Of a DNA stretch of 64,000 nucleotides, positions 1 through 8,539 are shown piece by piece. The stretch is from Pedobacter petrophilus (lineage in GTDB: Bacteria; Bacteroidota; Bacteroidia; Sphingobacteriales; Sphingobacteriaceae): contig NZ_WKKH01000022.1 in the NCBI RefSeq assembly GCF_009674725.1, positions 1 to 64,000 of the forward strand, in the 5' to 3' direction. The notes beneath the pieces were generated by a model. The model made no database searches. It saw only the letters and a program-made list of their open reading frames with translations, and had not been told where the DNA came from. Made by a program: the position numbers and the translations under genes. Each line of letters starts with the position of its first letter. Positions within the stretch are counted from its first letter, which is position 1.

Positions 1-71
1 GTTACAACCTTCCTAAAACAAAATATTATTTGGAAAAATTTTAATTATTATTTGGATTTAAACACAGTTCA

Positions 72-90
72 TCCTGAATTTATTTCAGGA
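72..90. repeat. 19-nt intergenic hairpin, TGCTGAA-type family
   Basis: The sequence TCCTGAATTTATTTCAGGA forms a 7-bp stem. It is one of about eight related copies in the window, all between genes (45681, 45739, 45781, 49642, 49677, 56354 and 56586 are the others). It lies downstream of the terminator of the KTSC gene. Function is unknown. Confidence 0.6.
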
Positions 91-114
91 CCTTACGAAC
101 AAAGCTTACTACAC

Positions 115-143
115 AAAAAAGACCCGCTTTTCTGCGAGTCTTT
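115..143 (-). terminator. Rho-independent terminator of the J-KTSC gene
   Basis: Read on the minus strand, AAAGACTCGC and GCGGGTCTTT pair with one G-U across a 6-nt loop and are followed by a T-run. It starts about 20 nt after the stop codon of the gene ending at 164. Confidence 0.8.
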
Positions 144-163
144 CATTCTATTTTAATGTTAAA

Positions 164-610
164 CTATGCAGGTTCTGCAACTTTAACTACGTTACGGTAT
201 GGGAAAGAATTACAGATATGACGACGGGCAAAACGACCCGGTGAATCTGCATTCACTAATTTAATGTAAATGGCTCTTGGTACGTCAAAGTACTCATAAG
301 CGCTTCCATCAAAAAACTGGATGTTTAAAACAGATTGTTTGTATTCAAAATCTAAAATATTAGAATTTGTAATCGTTTGTGTGTAAGTCTCGATGTTTTG
401 CTCACGTGTTTCTGGCGCAATACTAACCAGGAAATGGTAAGCTTCTATAATTTCTTTACTTCTTGCCTCTGCCGCTAATTTCTCCTCTTCAACCTGGAAT
501 TTATCAGGGTGGAACTCTTTCATCATCGTGCGGTAAACCGACTTAAGCGCTGCAAGCTCGGCCGTTTTATCTACGTTCAAAAGCTTTCTGTAATCTACTA
601 TCTTTTTCAT
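164..610 (-). CDS. J-domain-like / KTSC domain protein
   Basis: A 148-residue protein with two parts. Residues about 4-66 resemble a DnaJ J domain: YRKLLNVD, then EFHPDK carrying the HPD tripeptide, then EIIEAYHFL. Residues about 85-143 match the KTSC fold (FDGSAYEYFDVP, then NADSPGRFARRHI). The J domain is the Hsp70-stimulating module; KTSC is a small domain of unknown role, sometimes linked to nucleic-acid enzymes. A start three codons upstream is possible, but a perfect -7 element (617-624) overlaps that codon, so the ATG at 610 is chosen. It is monocistronic, with its own promoter and terminator. Its role is probably that of a co-chaperone or adaptor, which is inference. Confidence 0.8.
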   Translation of the reverse strand: MKKIVDYRKLLNVDKTAELAALKSVYRTMMKEFHPDKFQVEEEKLAAEARSKEIIEAYHFLVSIAPETREQNIETYTQTITNSNILDFEYKQSVLNIQFFDGSAYEYFDVPRAIYIKLVNADSPGRFARRHICNSFPYRNVVKVAEPA

Positions 611-616
611 TTGGCG

Positions 617-624
617 CAAAGGTA
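617..624 (-). promoter_or_regulatory. -7 promoter element of the J-KTSC gene
   Basis: TACCTTTG on the minus strand matches TAnnTTTG. Only six bases separate it from the ATG at 610, so the mRNA should have almost no 5' leader. Confidence 0.6.
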
Positions 625-783
625 CGATTTATAATGATTTGATTTAGAGAAAGTTTAATTTCATAATGATTTCTTTATAAGAATCTTACATCATAAATGT
701 TAACTCCTAAATAATTTTATTCCTGTATTGAATAGATATAAAGCAAAACCACTAAAAACAAGGTTTACAAATCACGCTTCCAT

Positions 784-812
784 AAAAAAAGCCGTCTGGT
801 AAACCAAACGAC
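784..812 (-). terminator. Terminator of bshA
   Basis: On the minus strand GTCGTTTGG, a TTTA loop and CCAGACGGC pair over 9 bp including two G-U pairs, followed by a run of seven T. It begins 26 nt after the bshA stop codon. Confidence 0.8.
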
Positions 813-837
813 TTCTAATATTTTGTTATAACGGTCT

Positions 838-1980
838 TTAGTATTTCACCTGTAAGGAGTTTTCTATTACTTCTTTATAAAAATTTACATAAGATGGTAA
901 GATTTTTTTCAGATCGAAATCCTGAGCTCTTGTAAATGCATTCTCCTTAAACTGTTTTAAAGTTTCATCATCTTTTAAAATGGAAATGGCATTTGCCGCC
1001 ATTGCCTCTACATCGCCCACATTACTCATATAACCACAGAAACCATCTATATTTAACTCAGGCAAGCCGCCGGCGTTTGTGGTAATTGCCGGCACTTTAC
1101 AAGCCATGGCCTCTAAAGCAGCTAAACCAAAACTTTCAGACTCTGAAGGCATTAAAAACAGATCAGAAACCGATAGAATTTCTTCTACCGCGTCTTGTTT
1201 TCCAAGGAAACGAACATTTTCTCCGATGTTTAAACTGCGACAAAGCTGCTCATCGTATGCACGTTCTGGTCCGTCACCCACCATTAATAATTTAGAAGGA
1301 ATTACAGCCTGTACTTTTTCGAAAATCTTGATCACATCTGAAGTCCGTTTTACTTTTCTGAAATTAGAGGTATGAATTAAGATCCGTTCGTTATTTGGTG
1401 CAATCGCTTTTTTGAAGTGATCTTTAGCCTGCAAACTGAATCGGCTGAAATCGATAAAATTCGGGATTACTTTAATATCCTTCGTAATCTCAAAATGGTT
1501 GTAAGTATCTTCTCTTAAATCATCAGAAACAGTTGTTACACCATCACTTTGATTAATGGAAAAGGTTACTACCGGTTTATAGGTTGGATCTTTACCAACT
1601 AGGGTAATATCTGTGCCGTGTAAAGTGGTTACCACGGGAATATGAATGCCGTAACTGGCTAAAATCTGCTTTGCCATAAAAGCTGCTGAAGCATGTGGAA
1701 TAGCATAGTGTACGTGAAGAACATCTAACTGCTCAAAACGAACTACATCAACCAGTTTACTGGCTAAAGCTGATTCATATGGTGCGTAATCAAAAAGCGG
1801 GTAATCTCTTACCGAAACTTCGTGATAAAATAAATTTGCGGAGAAAAAATCCAGTCTGGCTGGCTGGCTGTATGTGATAAAATGAACCTGGTGTCCTTCA
1901 TTTGCGAGTGCTTTTCCAAGCTCCGTTGCAACTACTCCACTACCCCCAAAGGTTGGGTAGCAAACAATTCCTATCTTCAT
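838..1980 (-). CDS. bshA: N-acetyl-alpha-D-glucosaminyl L-malate synthase BshA
   Basis: A 380-residue GT4 (GT-B fold) glycosyltransferase. BshA joins UDP-GlcNAc to L-malate, the first step of bacillithiol synthesis in the cytosol. The N-terminus MKIGIVCYPTFGGSGVVATE is the BshA signature with its glycine-rich acceptor loop. HVHYAIPHA and TTLHGTDITLVG follow in the first Rossmann half, and the nucleotide-sugar motif SESFGLAALEAMACK lies near residue 282. The length equals that of characterised BshA proteins. It is transcribed alone: a -7 element lies at 2003-2010 and a terminator follows it. bshB and bshC are not in this window, which is common because bsh genes are often scattered. Confidence 0.95.
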   Translation of the reverse strand: MKIGIVCYPTFGGSGVVATELGKALANEGHQVHFITYSQPARLDFFSANLFYHEVSVRDYPLFDYAPYESALASKLVDVVRFEQLDVLHVHYAIPHASAAFMAKQILASYGIHIPVVTTLHGTDITLVGKDPTYKPVVTFSINQSDGVTTVSDDLREDTYNHFEITKDIKVIPNFIDFSRFSLQAKDHFKKAIAPNNERILIHTSNFRKVKRTSDVIKIFEKVQAVIPSKLLMVGDGPERAYDEQLCRSLNIGENVRFLGKQDAVEEILSVSDLFLMPSESESFGLAALEAMACKVPAITTNAGGLPELNIDGFCGYMSNVGDVEAMAANAISILKDDETLKQFKENAFTRAQDFDLKKILPSYVNFYKEVIENSLQVKY

Positions 1981-2002
1981 TTATAAATGCGTTGTTGTTA
2001 TG

Positions 2003-2010
2003 CAAATGTA
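2003..2010 (-). promoter_or_regulatory. -7 promoter element of bshA
   Basis: TACATTTG on the minus strand matches TAnnTTTG, 22 nt before the ATG. Confidence 0.5.
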
Positions 2011-2102
2011 GCCCATTTGAATGTATAATGCATGTCGGAATATTGCAATAAAAAATGAACTGAACACTCTTCAAAAAAGCAAGGTTTTTATCGCTTATGA
2101 AG

Positions 2103-2687
2103 TTAAAATCTTACTTCAAATACCCCATCCTTAATTACAATAGAATCCCTGAGGTTTTTAATATTATACAAAGTACCATTGATTTTACCGCCAACGATGG
2201 GAACGCTACTGTCTTTCGGTTTTTCATATTTTGTTATTTCTATTTTGAAAGGATTTTTCTGCTCATTAGTGGTATAAAAATTCGAATTTTCTAAACCAAC
2301 ATTGGTAGCTAAATACATATGATTCGCAAAATCCTTTTGATATGCTTTGGCATCCGAAAGCAAATATATTCCTGGTTTGATGTCATAAACCTGAAAGGAT
2401 AATTTAGCATCAAGCGTTGTGTTCAAAAATGTTCTAGGAACAGTTACCTTTACCCTATACATGTCTTTTTGTGTGCCATCGCTGTTTCCAACGCCAGTCC
2501 AGCTTCCGCTAAAAATGTCTCTGTTTTCATCTATTGATCCTTTGATATTTAAAGATTGACCTGCAATATTGGCGTTGAAATACTGGGTATACTTTTCTTT
2601 TATAGTAGTTTCAGTTATATTTTTCTCACAAGAGAAAAATGATAGGCTTACAAATAAGAAGCTTGTAATTTTAAGATATGTTTTCAT
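2103..2687 (-). CDS. Hypothetical lipoprotein
   Basis: 194 residues. The N-terminus MKTYLKITSFLFVSLSFFSC is a lipoprotein signal with the acylated Cys at residue 20, so the protein is envelope-anchored. The mature part (EKNITETTIKEKYTQYFNAN onward) has alternating hydrophobic stretches typical of a beta-sandwich, with no catalytic motif. I do not recognise the family. It stands alone between bshA and the tilS group, all on the minus strand, and has no clear link to either. Confidence 0.75.
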   Translation of the reverse strand: MKTYLKITSFLFVSLSFFSCEKNITETTIKEKYTQYFNANIAGQSLNIKGSIDENRDIFSGSWTGVGNSDGTQKDMYRVKVTVPRTFLNTTLDAKLSFQVYDIKPGIYLLSDAKAYQKDFANHMYLATNVGLENSNFYTTNEQKNPFKIEITKYEKPKDSSVPIVGGKINGTLYNIKNLRDSIVIKDGVFEVRF

Positions 2688-2844
2688 TTGAGTATGTGTA
2701 AAACAAATCTAACACTTATTCCTATAAAATTATACACAGCAATATATTTTTATACATGATTTTTTGTCACACTGTGAAGATAAAATTTATATCTGTATAG
2801 AATAGCAAGAATTGATGAATAAAATTGAGATTTTTTATTGAGAA

Positions 2845-3333
2845 TTATTTAAGATTCCGCATCTCTTCTTTAATCACCAGAAAAAGCTCATTTGGCCTTT
2901 GAGTGCCGATAAAATATTCCAGACCATCCCGATCTGTTAATACTACGGCGTCTTTACCTGAAGAATAAAAACGAATGGTGCCTTTTGTGTGAAGATTGTA
3001 TACCGGATTATTAAAGAAATAACGACTATAAGTAGCTTTCCGCACATCTACAATGCTGTTCAAATCGATTTTTACCCGTTTGGTAGTCCATAAACCATCC
3101 AATATCATACTGCCATTGTCTACCACAATTTTGTATTGAATGAGGAAAAGTAGCAGCATAGAAACGCCAATGATTCCAAAACCAACTACTAAAAAAAGAT
3201 CCTGAGTATTGTCGCGATCGCGCTCGTAAACGTAAGCTGCAAAACAGAACGCAGCCATAATTAATCTGATGAAAATGCGAACATAATCCCGGCCAATGTA
3301 TTGTTTTTCGATATAGGCGTATTTGCTTTCCAC
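2845..3333 (-). CDS. Membrane protein with two TM helices and a PH-like domain
   Basis: 162 residues with two predicted membrane helices (about 22-36 and 48-65). A soluble C-terminal part (IVVDNGSMILDGLWTTKRVKIDLNSI) has the layout of bacterial PH-domain proteins. The start is a GTG lying directly after the tilS stop codon (TAAGTG), so translation is probably coupled. It is the last gene of the tilS transcript. The specific role is unknown. Confidence 0.7.
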   Translation of the reverse strand: MESKYAYIEKQYIGRDYVRIFIRLIMAAFCFAAYVYERDRDNTQDLFLVVGFGIIGVSMLLLFLIQYKIVVDNGSMILDGLWTTKRVKIDLNSIVDVRKATYSRYFFNNPVYNLHTKGTIRFYSSGKDAVVLTDRDGLEYFIGTQRPNELFLVIKEEMRNLK

Positions 3334-4665
3334 TTAGTTATTTTCGAGTTCGAATATAGCAACTTTTTTTGTTGCAGTAGATAATTTATATCGATTATCC
3401 TGTCGCATGCCAGCAATCCAAATAATCTCACCGTTTCCGTTTACCAGGATCGGTGTATTATGCTTTAAATGAAGTGGAACTTTTTCATCAATAAAAAAAT
3501 CGCTCACCTTTTTGGGAAAGCGCATGCCCAGCGGAATAAATTTATCTCCGTTTTGCCATTTCCGCAACACCAATGGAAAGATCAGTTTATCAGCACTCAC
3601 AAAGGCTTTTGCGGCATCAATTTCAAACTTTATTTCTGTAGAATAGCGTAGCGAAATGGTATAATCGCCGAAATTAGTTTTGGCTGCTGAAGGATGAATA
3701 AACTGGTTAAGCAGCATACTGGCATTCTTTTCTACAATCACCAGGTCGGTTCTATTAATTATCGCCTGATGGCTTAAACTAAAAAAATGCGTGCCACTTA
3801 CAGCGCCTAAACTATTCAAAATCTCCTCAACAACAGGCGCTGTAAAATGAAATGGCTTAAGCAACTCATACAACAGAAACTTTTGAGGATTTAGCTTTAC
3901 GATCTCTGTTAATGATAAATACCATCCATCAGATTTTCGGATTAGAATTTCTGTACGAAGCTGGACTACCTGTAAATCCAAAAAGTTTTCGAGTGCAGTA
4001 AAACGGGCAATGTTTTCTGCAAAAGTTTTTTCGAGGTTTGGGTTGATTTCCTGCAGATGCGGAATCACCTGTAACCTTAATTTATTTCGGGTGTAATTCG
4101 TACTTAGGTTCGAACTGTCTTCCACAAACGCAATGTTATCCTCTTCAATAATATCGTTAATCTGCTCACGGTTTAAGAACAGCAGCGGCCTGATGAGCCG
4201 ATCTCTCTTTGGCAAAATGCCATGCAAACCACTAATTCCGGTACCCCGGATAAGGTTAATCAATACCGTTTCGATGGCATCGTTCTGATGTTGTGCCAGC
4301 GCAATGTAATCGTAACCATTTGCCAGCCGAATCTCCTCAAACCAGGCATAACGCAAAATCCGCGCTACCATTTGAGTAGAAATTTTATTTTCAGCAGCAT
4401 ATTTTTTCGTTTCGAAATGCGTTACATAAAATGGAAGATCGTGAGCATCAGCCAGTAGCCTGACAAAATTTTCGTCACGCTGTGCCTCATCTAACCGTAA
4501 ACCAAAATTACAATGCGCTACACCAATATTAACGCCTAATGCCTTAAAAAGATGCATCATTAATACCGAATCTTTTCCTCCGCTAACGGCTAAAAGAATC
4601 TTGTTACCACTGGTAAACAACTCGTTTTTCTTAATAAAATCCTGAAATTGAGATAAGGGTAACAT
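3334..4665 (-). CDS. tilS: tRNA(Ile)-lysidine synthase
   Basis: 443 residues from the chosen start. TilS adds lysine to C34 of the AUA-decoding tRNA-Ile in an ATP-dependent reaction, an essential step. The PP-loop SGGKDS is at residues 28-33, followed by HCNFGLR and RDENFV, then the GISGLHGI and LIRPLL regions of the N-terminal domain. The C-terminal TilS_C domain is seen as RKWQNGDKFIPLGM and KKVSDFFIDEKVP. The longer frame starts at 4713, but its first 16 codons run through the promoter and a palindrome, and the homologous N-terminus begins at MLPLSQFQDF; hence the ATG at 4665. It is divergent from the OstA-like gene and followed without a gap by a small membrane protein. Confidence 0.95.
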   Translation of the reverse strand: MLPLSQFQDFIKKNELFTSGNKILLAVSGGKDSVLMMHLFKALGVNIGVAHCNFGLRLDEAQRDENFVRLLADAHDLPFYVTHFETKKYAAENKISTQMVARILRYAWFEEIRLANGYDYIALAQHQNDAIETVLINLIRGTGISGLHGILPKRDRLIRPLLFLNREQINDIIEEDNIAFVEDSSNLSTNYTRNKLRLQVIPHLQEINPNLEKTFAENIARFTALENFLDLQVVQLRTEILIRKSDGWYLSLTEIVKLNPQKFLLYELLKPFHFTAPVVEEILNSLGAVSGTHFFSLSHQAIINRTDLVIVEKNASMLLNQFIHPSAAKTNFGDYTISLRYSTEIKFEIDAAKAFVSADKLIFPLVLRKWQNGDKFIPLGMRFPKKVSDFFIDEKVPLHLKHNTPILVNGNGEIIWIAGMRQDNRYKLSTATKKVAIFELENN

Positions 4666-4669
4666 CCAC

Positions 4670-4677
4670 CAAAAATA
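4670..4677 (-). promoter_or_regulatory. -7 promoter element of tilS
   Basis: TATTTTTG on the minus strand matches TAnnTTTG and ends four bases before the ATG at 4665. The predicted mRNA has almost no leader. Confidence 0.5.
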
Positions 4678-4694
4678 TTTAATTTTAACTGGTA

Positions 4695-4710
4695 TTCCGA
4701 ACGTTCGGAA
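4695..4710. promoter_or_regulatory. Perfect 16-bp palindrome between tilS and the OstA-like gene
   Basis: TTCCGAACGTTCGGAA is exactly self-complementary with no spacer. It lies in the 65-bp divergent promoter region, 17 bp from the tilS -7 element and 8 bp from that of the OstA-like gene. The GAACGTTC core resembles operators of TetR-type repressors. No regulator gene is adjacent. Confidence 0.55.
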
Positions 4711-4718
4711 CAAAAAAC

Positions 4719-4726
4719 TAACTTTG
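4719..4726 (+). promoter_or_regulatory. -7 promoter element of the OstA-like gene
   Basis: TAACTTTG matches TAnnTTTG. The GTG start codon at 4731 follows after four bases. Confidence 0.55.
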
Positions 4727-4730
4727 TAGG

Positions 4731-7061
4731 GTGCAAAAAATATTTGTTTTTCTATTTCTTCTAATAAGTCCTTTTTTTCTATTCGGCCAAAAGCAGATTA
4801 AAATAGTTTCGTACTCCAAAATTAGCGGAGATATGAAAAACAGTGTTACTTATTTAAGAAATCCGGTTTTCCAACAAGATAACGCCACGCTGACATGTGA
4901 TAGCGCTGTTTTCTACAATAAGCGGAATTATTTTGAGGCCTATAGAAATGTGCACATCAACCAGCTTACCACCGATATTTATTCTGATCAACTGGAATAT
5001 GATGGAAATAAAAAGCAGGCCCATTTAACCGGAAATGTTCGAATGACAGATCCTACCTCAGTTTTAACCACTAATATTTTAGATTATAACACAGTCAGCA
5101 AGATAGGGACTTATACCAGTGGTGGAAAAATTGTAAATCAGGAAGTTACCCTGACCAGCAAAAACGGTTATTATTTCAGCGGAAGTAACGATGCTTATTT
5201 CAGGTATAATGTAGTGGTGGTTACCCCACAGGTAACAATCAAATCTGATACCTTGCGGTACAATACACAATCAAAATGGACATATTTCTATGGCCCAACC
5301 AATATAAAGGGCAAAGATGATAACCTATATACTGAAAATGGTGCTTACAATACGGCAAGTGAAGATGCTTATTTTGGGAAGAAGAACCTATATACCCAGG
5401 GAACGAGATCGCTGAAAGGTGATAGTTTATATTATTTCGGTAAAATAGGCTATGGTAAAGCAGTGAAAAACATTGTGTTTTCTGATACAAAGGATAAAAT
5501 GAAGATGTTTGGCGATTTGGGTTATTACTATAAAATCGATCAGCGAACATTGGTAACCCGAAATGCTTATTTGGGCATTGGCACGGAAGATTCAGTATTG
5601 GTGAAAGGAAAAAAGCGCCCGGATAGTTTATGGATGGGTGCAGACACCCTGGAAACCCAGATGGTTTTACAGAAAAATTTAAAACTGGTTCCTAAAATTT
5701 CGATAAAAGCTGATAATGAGGTTGGCGAAGACGATGAAGAAGAAGGCGCAAAAGATGGTGCCGAATCGCCAGAGAAAACCTCAACAGAAAATACAGAGGG
5801 CAACGCAAAAGATAAGCGAAATTTTTCAGGTAAAAATGAAAAGGGTGCTAAAAACAAGCCTAAAGGCGATCGGAAGAATACTGACCCAACCAGCCTATTG
5901 CCTAAATTGCCAATAGATTCTACCCAGACAGACTCCTTGGCGAAAAGTCTGCCCAGGCTAAGTATAGATAGTTTAAAAAATGGAAACATTTTAAAAGCTA
6001 AAGCAGATTCTATTGTTAAAAATCTTCCAAAAATTAAATCAGACAGCCTGACGAAGAAAGTAATCAAAAACAATTCTTTAGCCGGAAAAGACGCTATCGG
6101 CAAGGTGGATAGCTTAACCAAAAATATCGGTAAAAAGGACATAAAAAACCTCGGCAAAGGGGTAATTTCGGCGCTGAAACCTGGTATTGTTAAGAACGAT
6201 ACAACGAAATTTAATCCTGCAGATACTGTTCAGGCAAGGATTATAAAGGCCTATCATGGTGTTAAAATCTTCAAAACCAATATTCAGGCTAAAACAGATA
6301 GTTTATTTTACACCAGTGCAGATTCTACGTTAAGGTGTTTTATAAATCCAATCATCTGGTCAGAAGGATCGCAGCAGATTGCAGATACCATCTATGTGCA
6401 GTTTAAGAATAAAAAGCTGAATAACTTACAAGCCATTCGCAATGCTTTTTTAGTGAATACCCCAAAAGATTCCTTGCGTTTTAACCAGATTAAAGGCAGG
6501 TTAATGACAGGTTTCTTCAACAACGGCAAGCTCAAAACCATGTATGTTGATGGCAATGCCGAAAGTATTTATTATACCCAGGATGACAGCACTAAAGTGT
6601 ATAAGGAAATGAATCAGACCCTGAGCAGCAGGATCAAATTTGTTTTCCAGGACAATGAGAATGATATTGAAGACATTGTATACATTAAAGGTGTTGAAGG
6701 TGCATTGAATCCAGAGACCAAAATATCTAAAGATAATGTGTTGAAAGGATTTTCATGGAAACCTAAAGAACGGCCAAAGGCTAAAAAAGACGCCATAGGC
6801 TCGTCGGGAAAGGCGAAACCTAAAACAAAAGCTAAAGCGGCAGTAGCGAAAAAACCTGCTGTTGCAGGAAAAGCGACTGCCATACCAGCTAAAACTGCTA
6901 TTAAAATAGCGGATCAGTCAAAAGTGAAGGCAGTGAAAGATACAGTGAGCACAAAGAGAAATCTGTTTCAGGCAAAACCTACTGACACAACTAATTTCGG
7001 GATCAAACCCATTTTACCCAAAAAGGATTCAACCCAGCTGAAGCAGTTAAAGAAAATGTAA
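4731..7061 (+). CDS. Large OstA/LptA-like periplasmic protein
   Basis: 776 residues beginning at a GTG, which is needed because the signal peptide (MQKIFVFLFLLISPFFLFG, then Q) starts there. Residues about 22-320 show repeated OstA/LptA-type strands: LTCDSAVFYNKRNYFEAYRN, YSDQLEYDGNKKQAHLTGNV, IKSDTLRYNTQSKWTYFYGP. LptA proteins bridge lipopolysaccharide from the inner to the outer membrane. A long Lys/Ser/Asp-rich, apparently disordered stretch (about 325-490) carries repeated DSLxK units. A second OstA-like segment follows (about 500-650), then an Ala/Lys-rich tail. It is several times longer than E. coli LptA and closer to Bacteroidota OstA-like proteins. A role in LPS transport is inferred from the fold. 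Confidence 0.85.
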   Translation: MQKIFVFLFLLISPFFLFGQKQIKIVSYSKISGDMKNSVTYLRNPVFQQDNATLTCDSAVFYNKRNYFEAYRNVHINQLTTDIYSDQLEYDGNKKQAHLTGNVRMTDPTSVLTTNILDYNTVSKIGTYTSGGKIVNQEVTLTSKNGYYFSGSNDAYFRYNVVVVTPQVTIKSDTLRYNTQSKWTYFYGPTNIKGKDDNLYTENGAYNTASEDAYFGKKNLYTQGTRSLKGDSLYYFGKIGYGKAVKNIVFSDTKDKMKMFGDLGYYYKIDQRTLVTRNAYLGIGTEDSVLVKGKKRPDSLWMGADTLETQMVLQKNLKLVPKISIKADNEVGEDDEEEGAKDGAESPEKTSTENTEGNAKDKRNFSGKNEKGAKNKPKGDRKNTDPTSLLPKLPIDSTQTDSLAKSLPRLSIDSLKNGNILKAKADSIVKNLPKIKSDSLTKKVIKNNSLAGKDAIGKVDSLTKNIGKKDIKNLGKGVISALKPGIVKNDTTKFNPADTVQARIIKAYHGVKIFKTNIQAKTDSLFYTSADSTLRCFINPIIWSEGSQQIADTIYVQFKNKKLNNLQAIRNAFLVNTPKDSLRFNQIKGRLMTGFFNNGKLKTMYVDGNAESIYYTQDDSTKVYKEMNQTLSSRIKFVFQDNENDIEDIVYIKGVEGALNPETKISKDNVLKGFSWKPKERPKAKKDAIGSSGKAKPKTKAKAAVAKKPAVAGKATAIPAKTAIKIADQSKVKAVKDTVSTKRNLFQAKPTDTTNFGIKPILPKKDSTQLKQLKKM

Positions 7062-7067
7062 TCTTTT

Positions 7068-7643
7068 TTATTTAGCTTTCAGAAATTCGAGCATCTTTTT
7101 CAATGCCTGCGCCCGATGGCTAATGGCATTTTTTTGTGCCATATCCATTTCTGCAAAAGTAATGTCGTAGCCATCCGGCTGAAAAATCGGATCGTAACCA
7201 AAACCTTTCAAACCTGATAAATGCGTTCTGATGGTGCCATTGATCGTGCCTTCAAAAATATGGTTTTGTCCATTTTGCAATAGTGATATAACCGTTTTAA
7301 ACCTTGCTTTTCTATTGGAAACCCCGGTAAGTTTTTTAAGAACGAGGTTGATATTCTCCGAATTATCACGGCTGCCGGCGTAGCGTGCAGAAAACACACC
7401 AGGCTCGTTATTGAGCGCTTCTACTTCCAGTCCGCTATCATCTGCAAAACAATCCAACTGAAAGTTTTCCAACACATAAGTGCTTTTCAAGGTTGCATTG
7501 CCTTCAAAAGTATCTGCGGTTTCAGGGATATCTTCTTCACATCCGATATCGCTTAAATTCAAAACCTCATACAGGCCGCTAAGTGCTAAACGGATTTCGT
7601 CGGTTTTATGCTGATTATTGGTCGCGAAGACGAGTTTTTTCAT
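7068..7643 (-). CDS. rdgB: Non-canonical purine NTP pyrophosphatase RdgB/HAM1
   Basis: 191 residues, the usual length. The enzyme hydrolyses dITP, XTP and ITP to monophosphates and so keeps deaminated purines out of DNA and RNA. Family marks seen are MKKLVFATNNQHKTDEIRLA at the N-terminus, FADDSGLEVEALNNEPGVFSA with the metal-binding acidic residues near 68-72, GFGYDPIF near 149, and AISHRAQAL near the end. It converges with the OstA-like gene, with only 6 bp between the stop codons. It is transcribed alone and cytosolic. Confidence 0.95.
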   Translation of the reverse strand: MKKLVFATNNQHKTDEIRLALSGLYEVLNLSDIGCEEDIPETADTFEGNATLKSTYVLENFQLDCFADDSGLEVEALNNEPGVFSARYAGSRDNSENINLVLKKLTGVSNRKARFKTVISLLQNGQNHIFEGTINGTIRTHLSGLKGFGYDPIFQPDGYDITFAEMDMAQKNAISHRAQALKKMLEFLKAK

Positions 7644-7790
7644 TATGGTTAGGTGGTTAGGTTTTGGAAAAAATTGAGCAGCTCATGTTATAATATCCAT
7701 TAAGTTTTTGTTGGTAAAATTTTCAAAACTCCAAACTTGATACCTGATACTTACTACTCAAATCTTAATATTCTAATCTTAATCTGTACA

Positions 7791-8444
7791 CTACTTAATT
7801 TTTTGAAGATGGCCCCAAAGCATTTTCTTAGCCGTTAAATCGCTATCAAGCTGATGTAGATTTGGCGCAAAGATAATCCTGGTAGATTCATGTACAATGA
7901 TTTCGTTTTGCCAAACGTAATTCAACTGTAAGTCTGAAATTTCAACTCCAAAAGAAAGCATAATTACTGGTTTGAAAAACTGATGAAAAGCCGCAAAGTT
8001 AACCCCGAAATGATGGGCATAATTTAACAGTGCAAAATCTGCTGTTCCTAGATCTACCGCCTTTACAATTTTCCGAAGCAGTTCCCTCCCCTGTTCTGTG
8101 CTTACATCATGCTGAGGATCATTCACTAAAATCAAGACAAACTTCTTATTCCCGCCCAAAAATTTAAATGATTTTTCTTGCGCTGGGGGGGTAATAACAG
8201 GCGGAACCTTGACGATTTCCTGATGAGCCTGTAGTACTTCTACAACTTCTGGCGTTGAAAATGTACTGTTTAGAGCCGATGAAACCAAATTATCTACTGG
8301 TTTAATCTCCACTTGAGACGGAGGCAAAACAGGCTCTGCAGCAACACGATGCACGATTTCTACGCTTTCATCTTCTACCAAAAAAACTTCTTCAGTAAAA
8401 AATAAACGTAAAGCGTTCGCATTGTTGGTAACCTGGTTTTCCAT
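7791..8444 (-). CDS. Hypothetical protein, alpha/beta C-terminal domain
   Basis: 217 residues without a signal peptide. Residues 1-95 are Pro/Val-rich and probably disordered. Residues about 100-217 form a compact alpha/beta domain with strands KFVLILVND, ADFALLNYA, KPVIMLSFG and TRIIFAPN. The order recalls the uracil-DNA-glycosylase-like fold found in DNA polymerase III psi subunits, but no catalytic motif is visible and the resemblance is a guess. It lies between rdgB and the divergent SurA cluster and is probably monocistronic. Confidence 0.65.
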   Translation of the reverse strand: MENQVTNNANALRLFFTEEVFLVEDESVEIVHRVAAEPVLPPSQVEIKPVDNLVSSALNSTFSTPEVVEVLQAHQEIVKVPPVITPPAQEKSFKFLGGNKKFVLILVNDPQHDVSTEQGRELLRKIVKAVDLGTADFALLNYAHHFGVNFAAFHQFFKPVIMLSFGVEISDLQLNYVWQNEIIVHESTRIIFAPNLHQLDSDLTAKKMLWGHLQKIK

Positions 8445-8539
8445 TCGTATTTTTGTAGGATAATAATTTCTGTTAAAATTAGTTAAATATCTTATAATAG
8501 CGCCGCTAATTGTTACTTTTATCCCTTAAAATTTATAGA

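Noticed and set aside
2767..2777. TCACACTGTGA dyad upstream of the PH-like gene region
   Set aside because: It is the inverse of a CRP half-site order and lies downstream of, not in front of, a promoter; too short to claim.
5567..6157. Long minus-strand frame opposite the OstA-like gene
   Set aside because: It is antisense to the Lys/Ser-rich linker, where codon bias opens the opposite strand; Phe/Ser-rich low complexity with no motifs.
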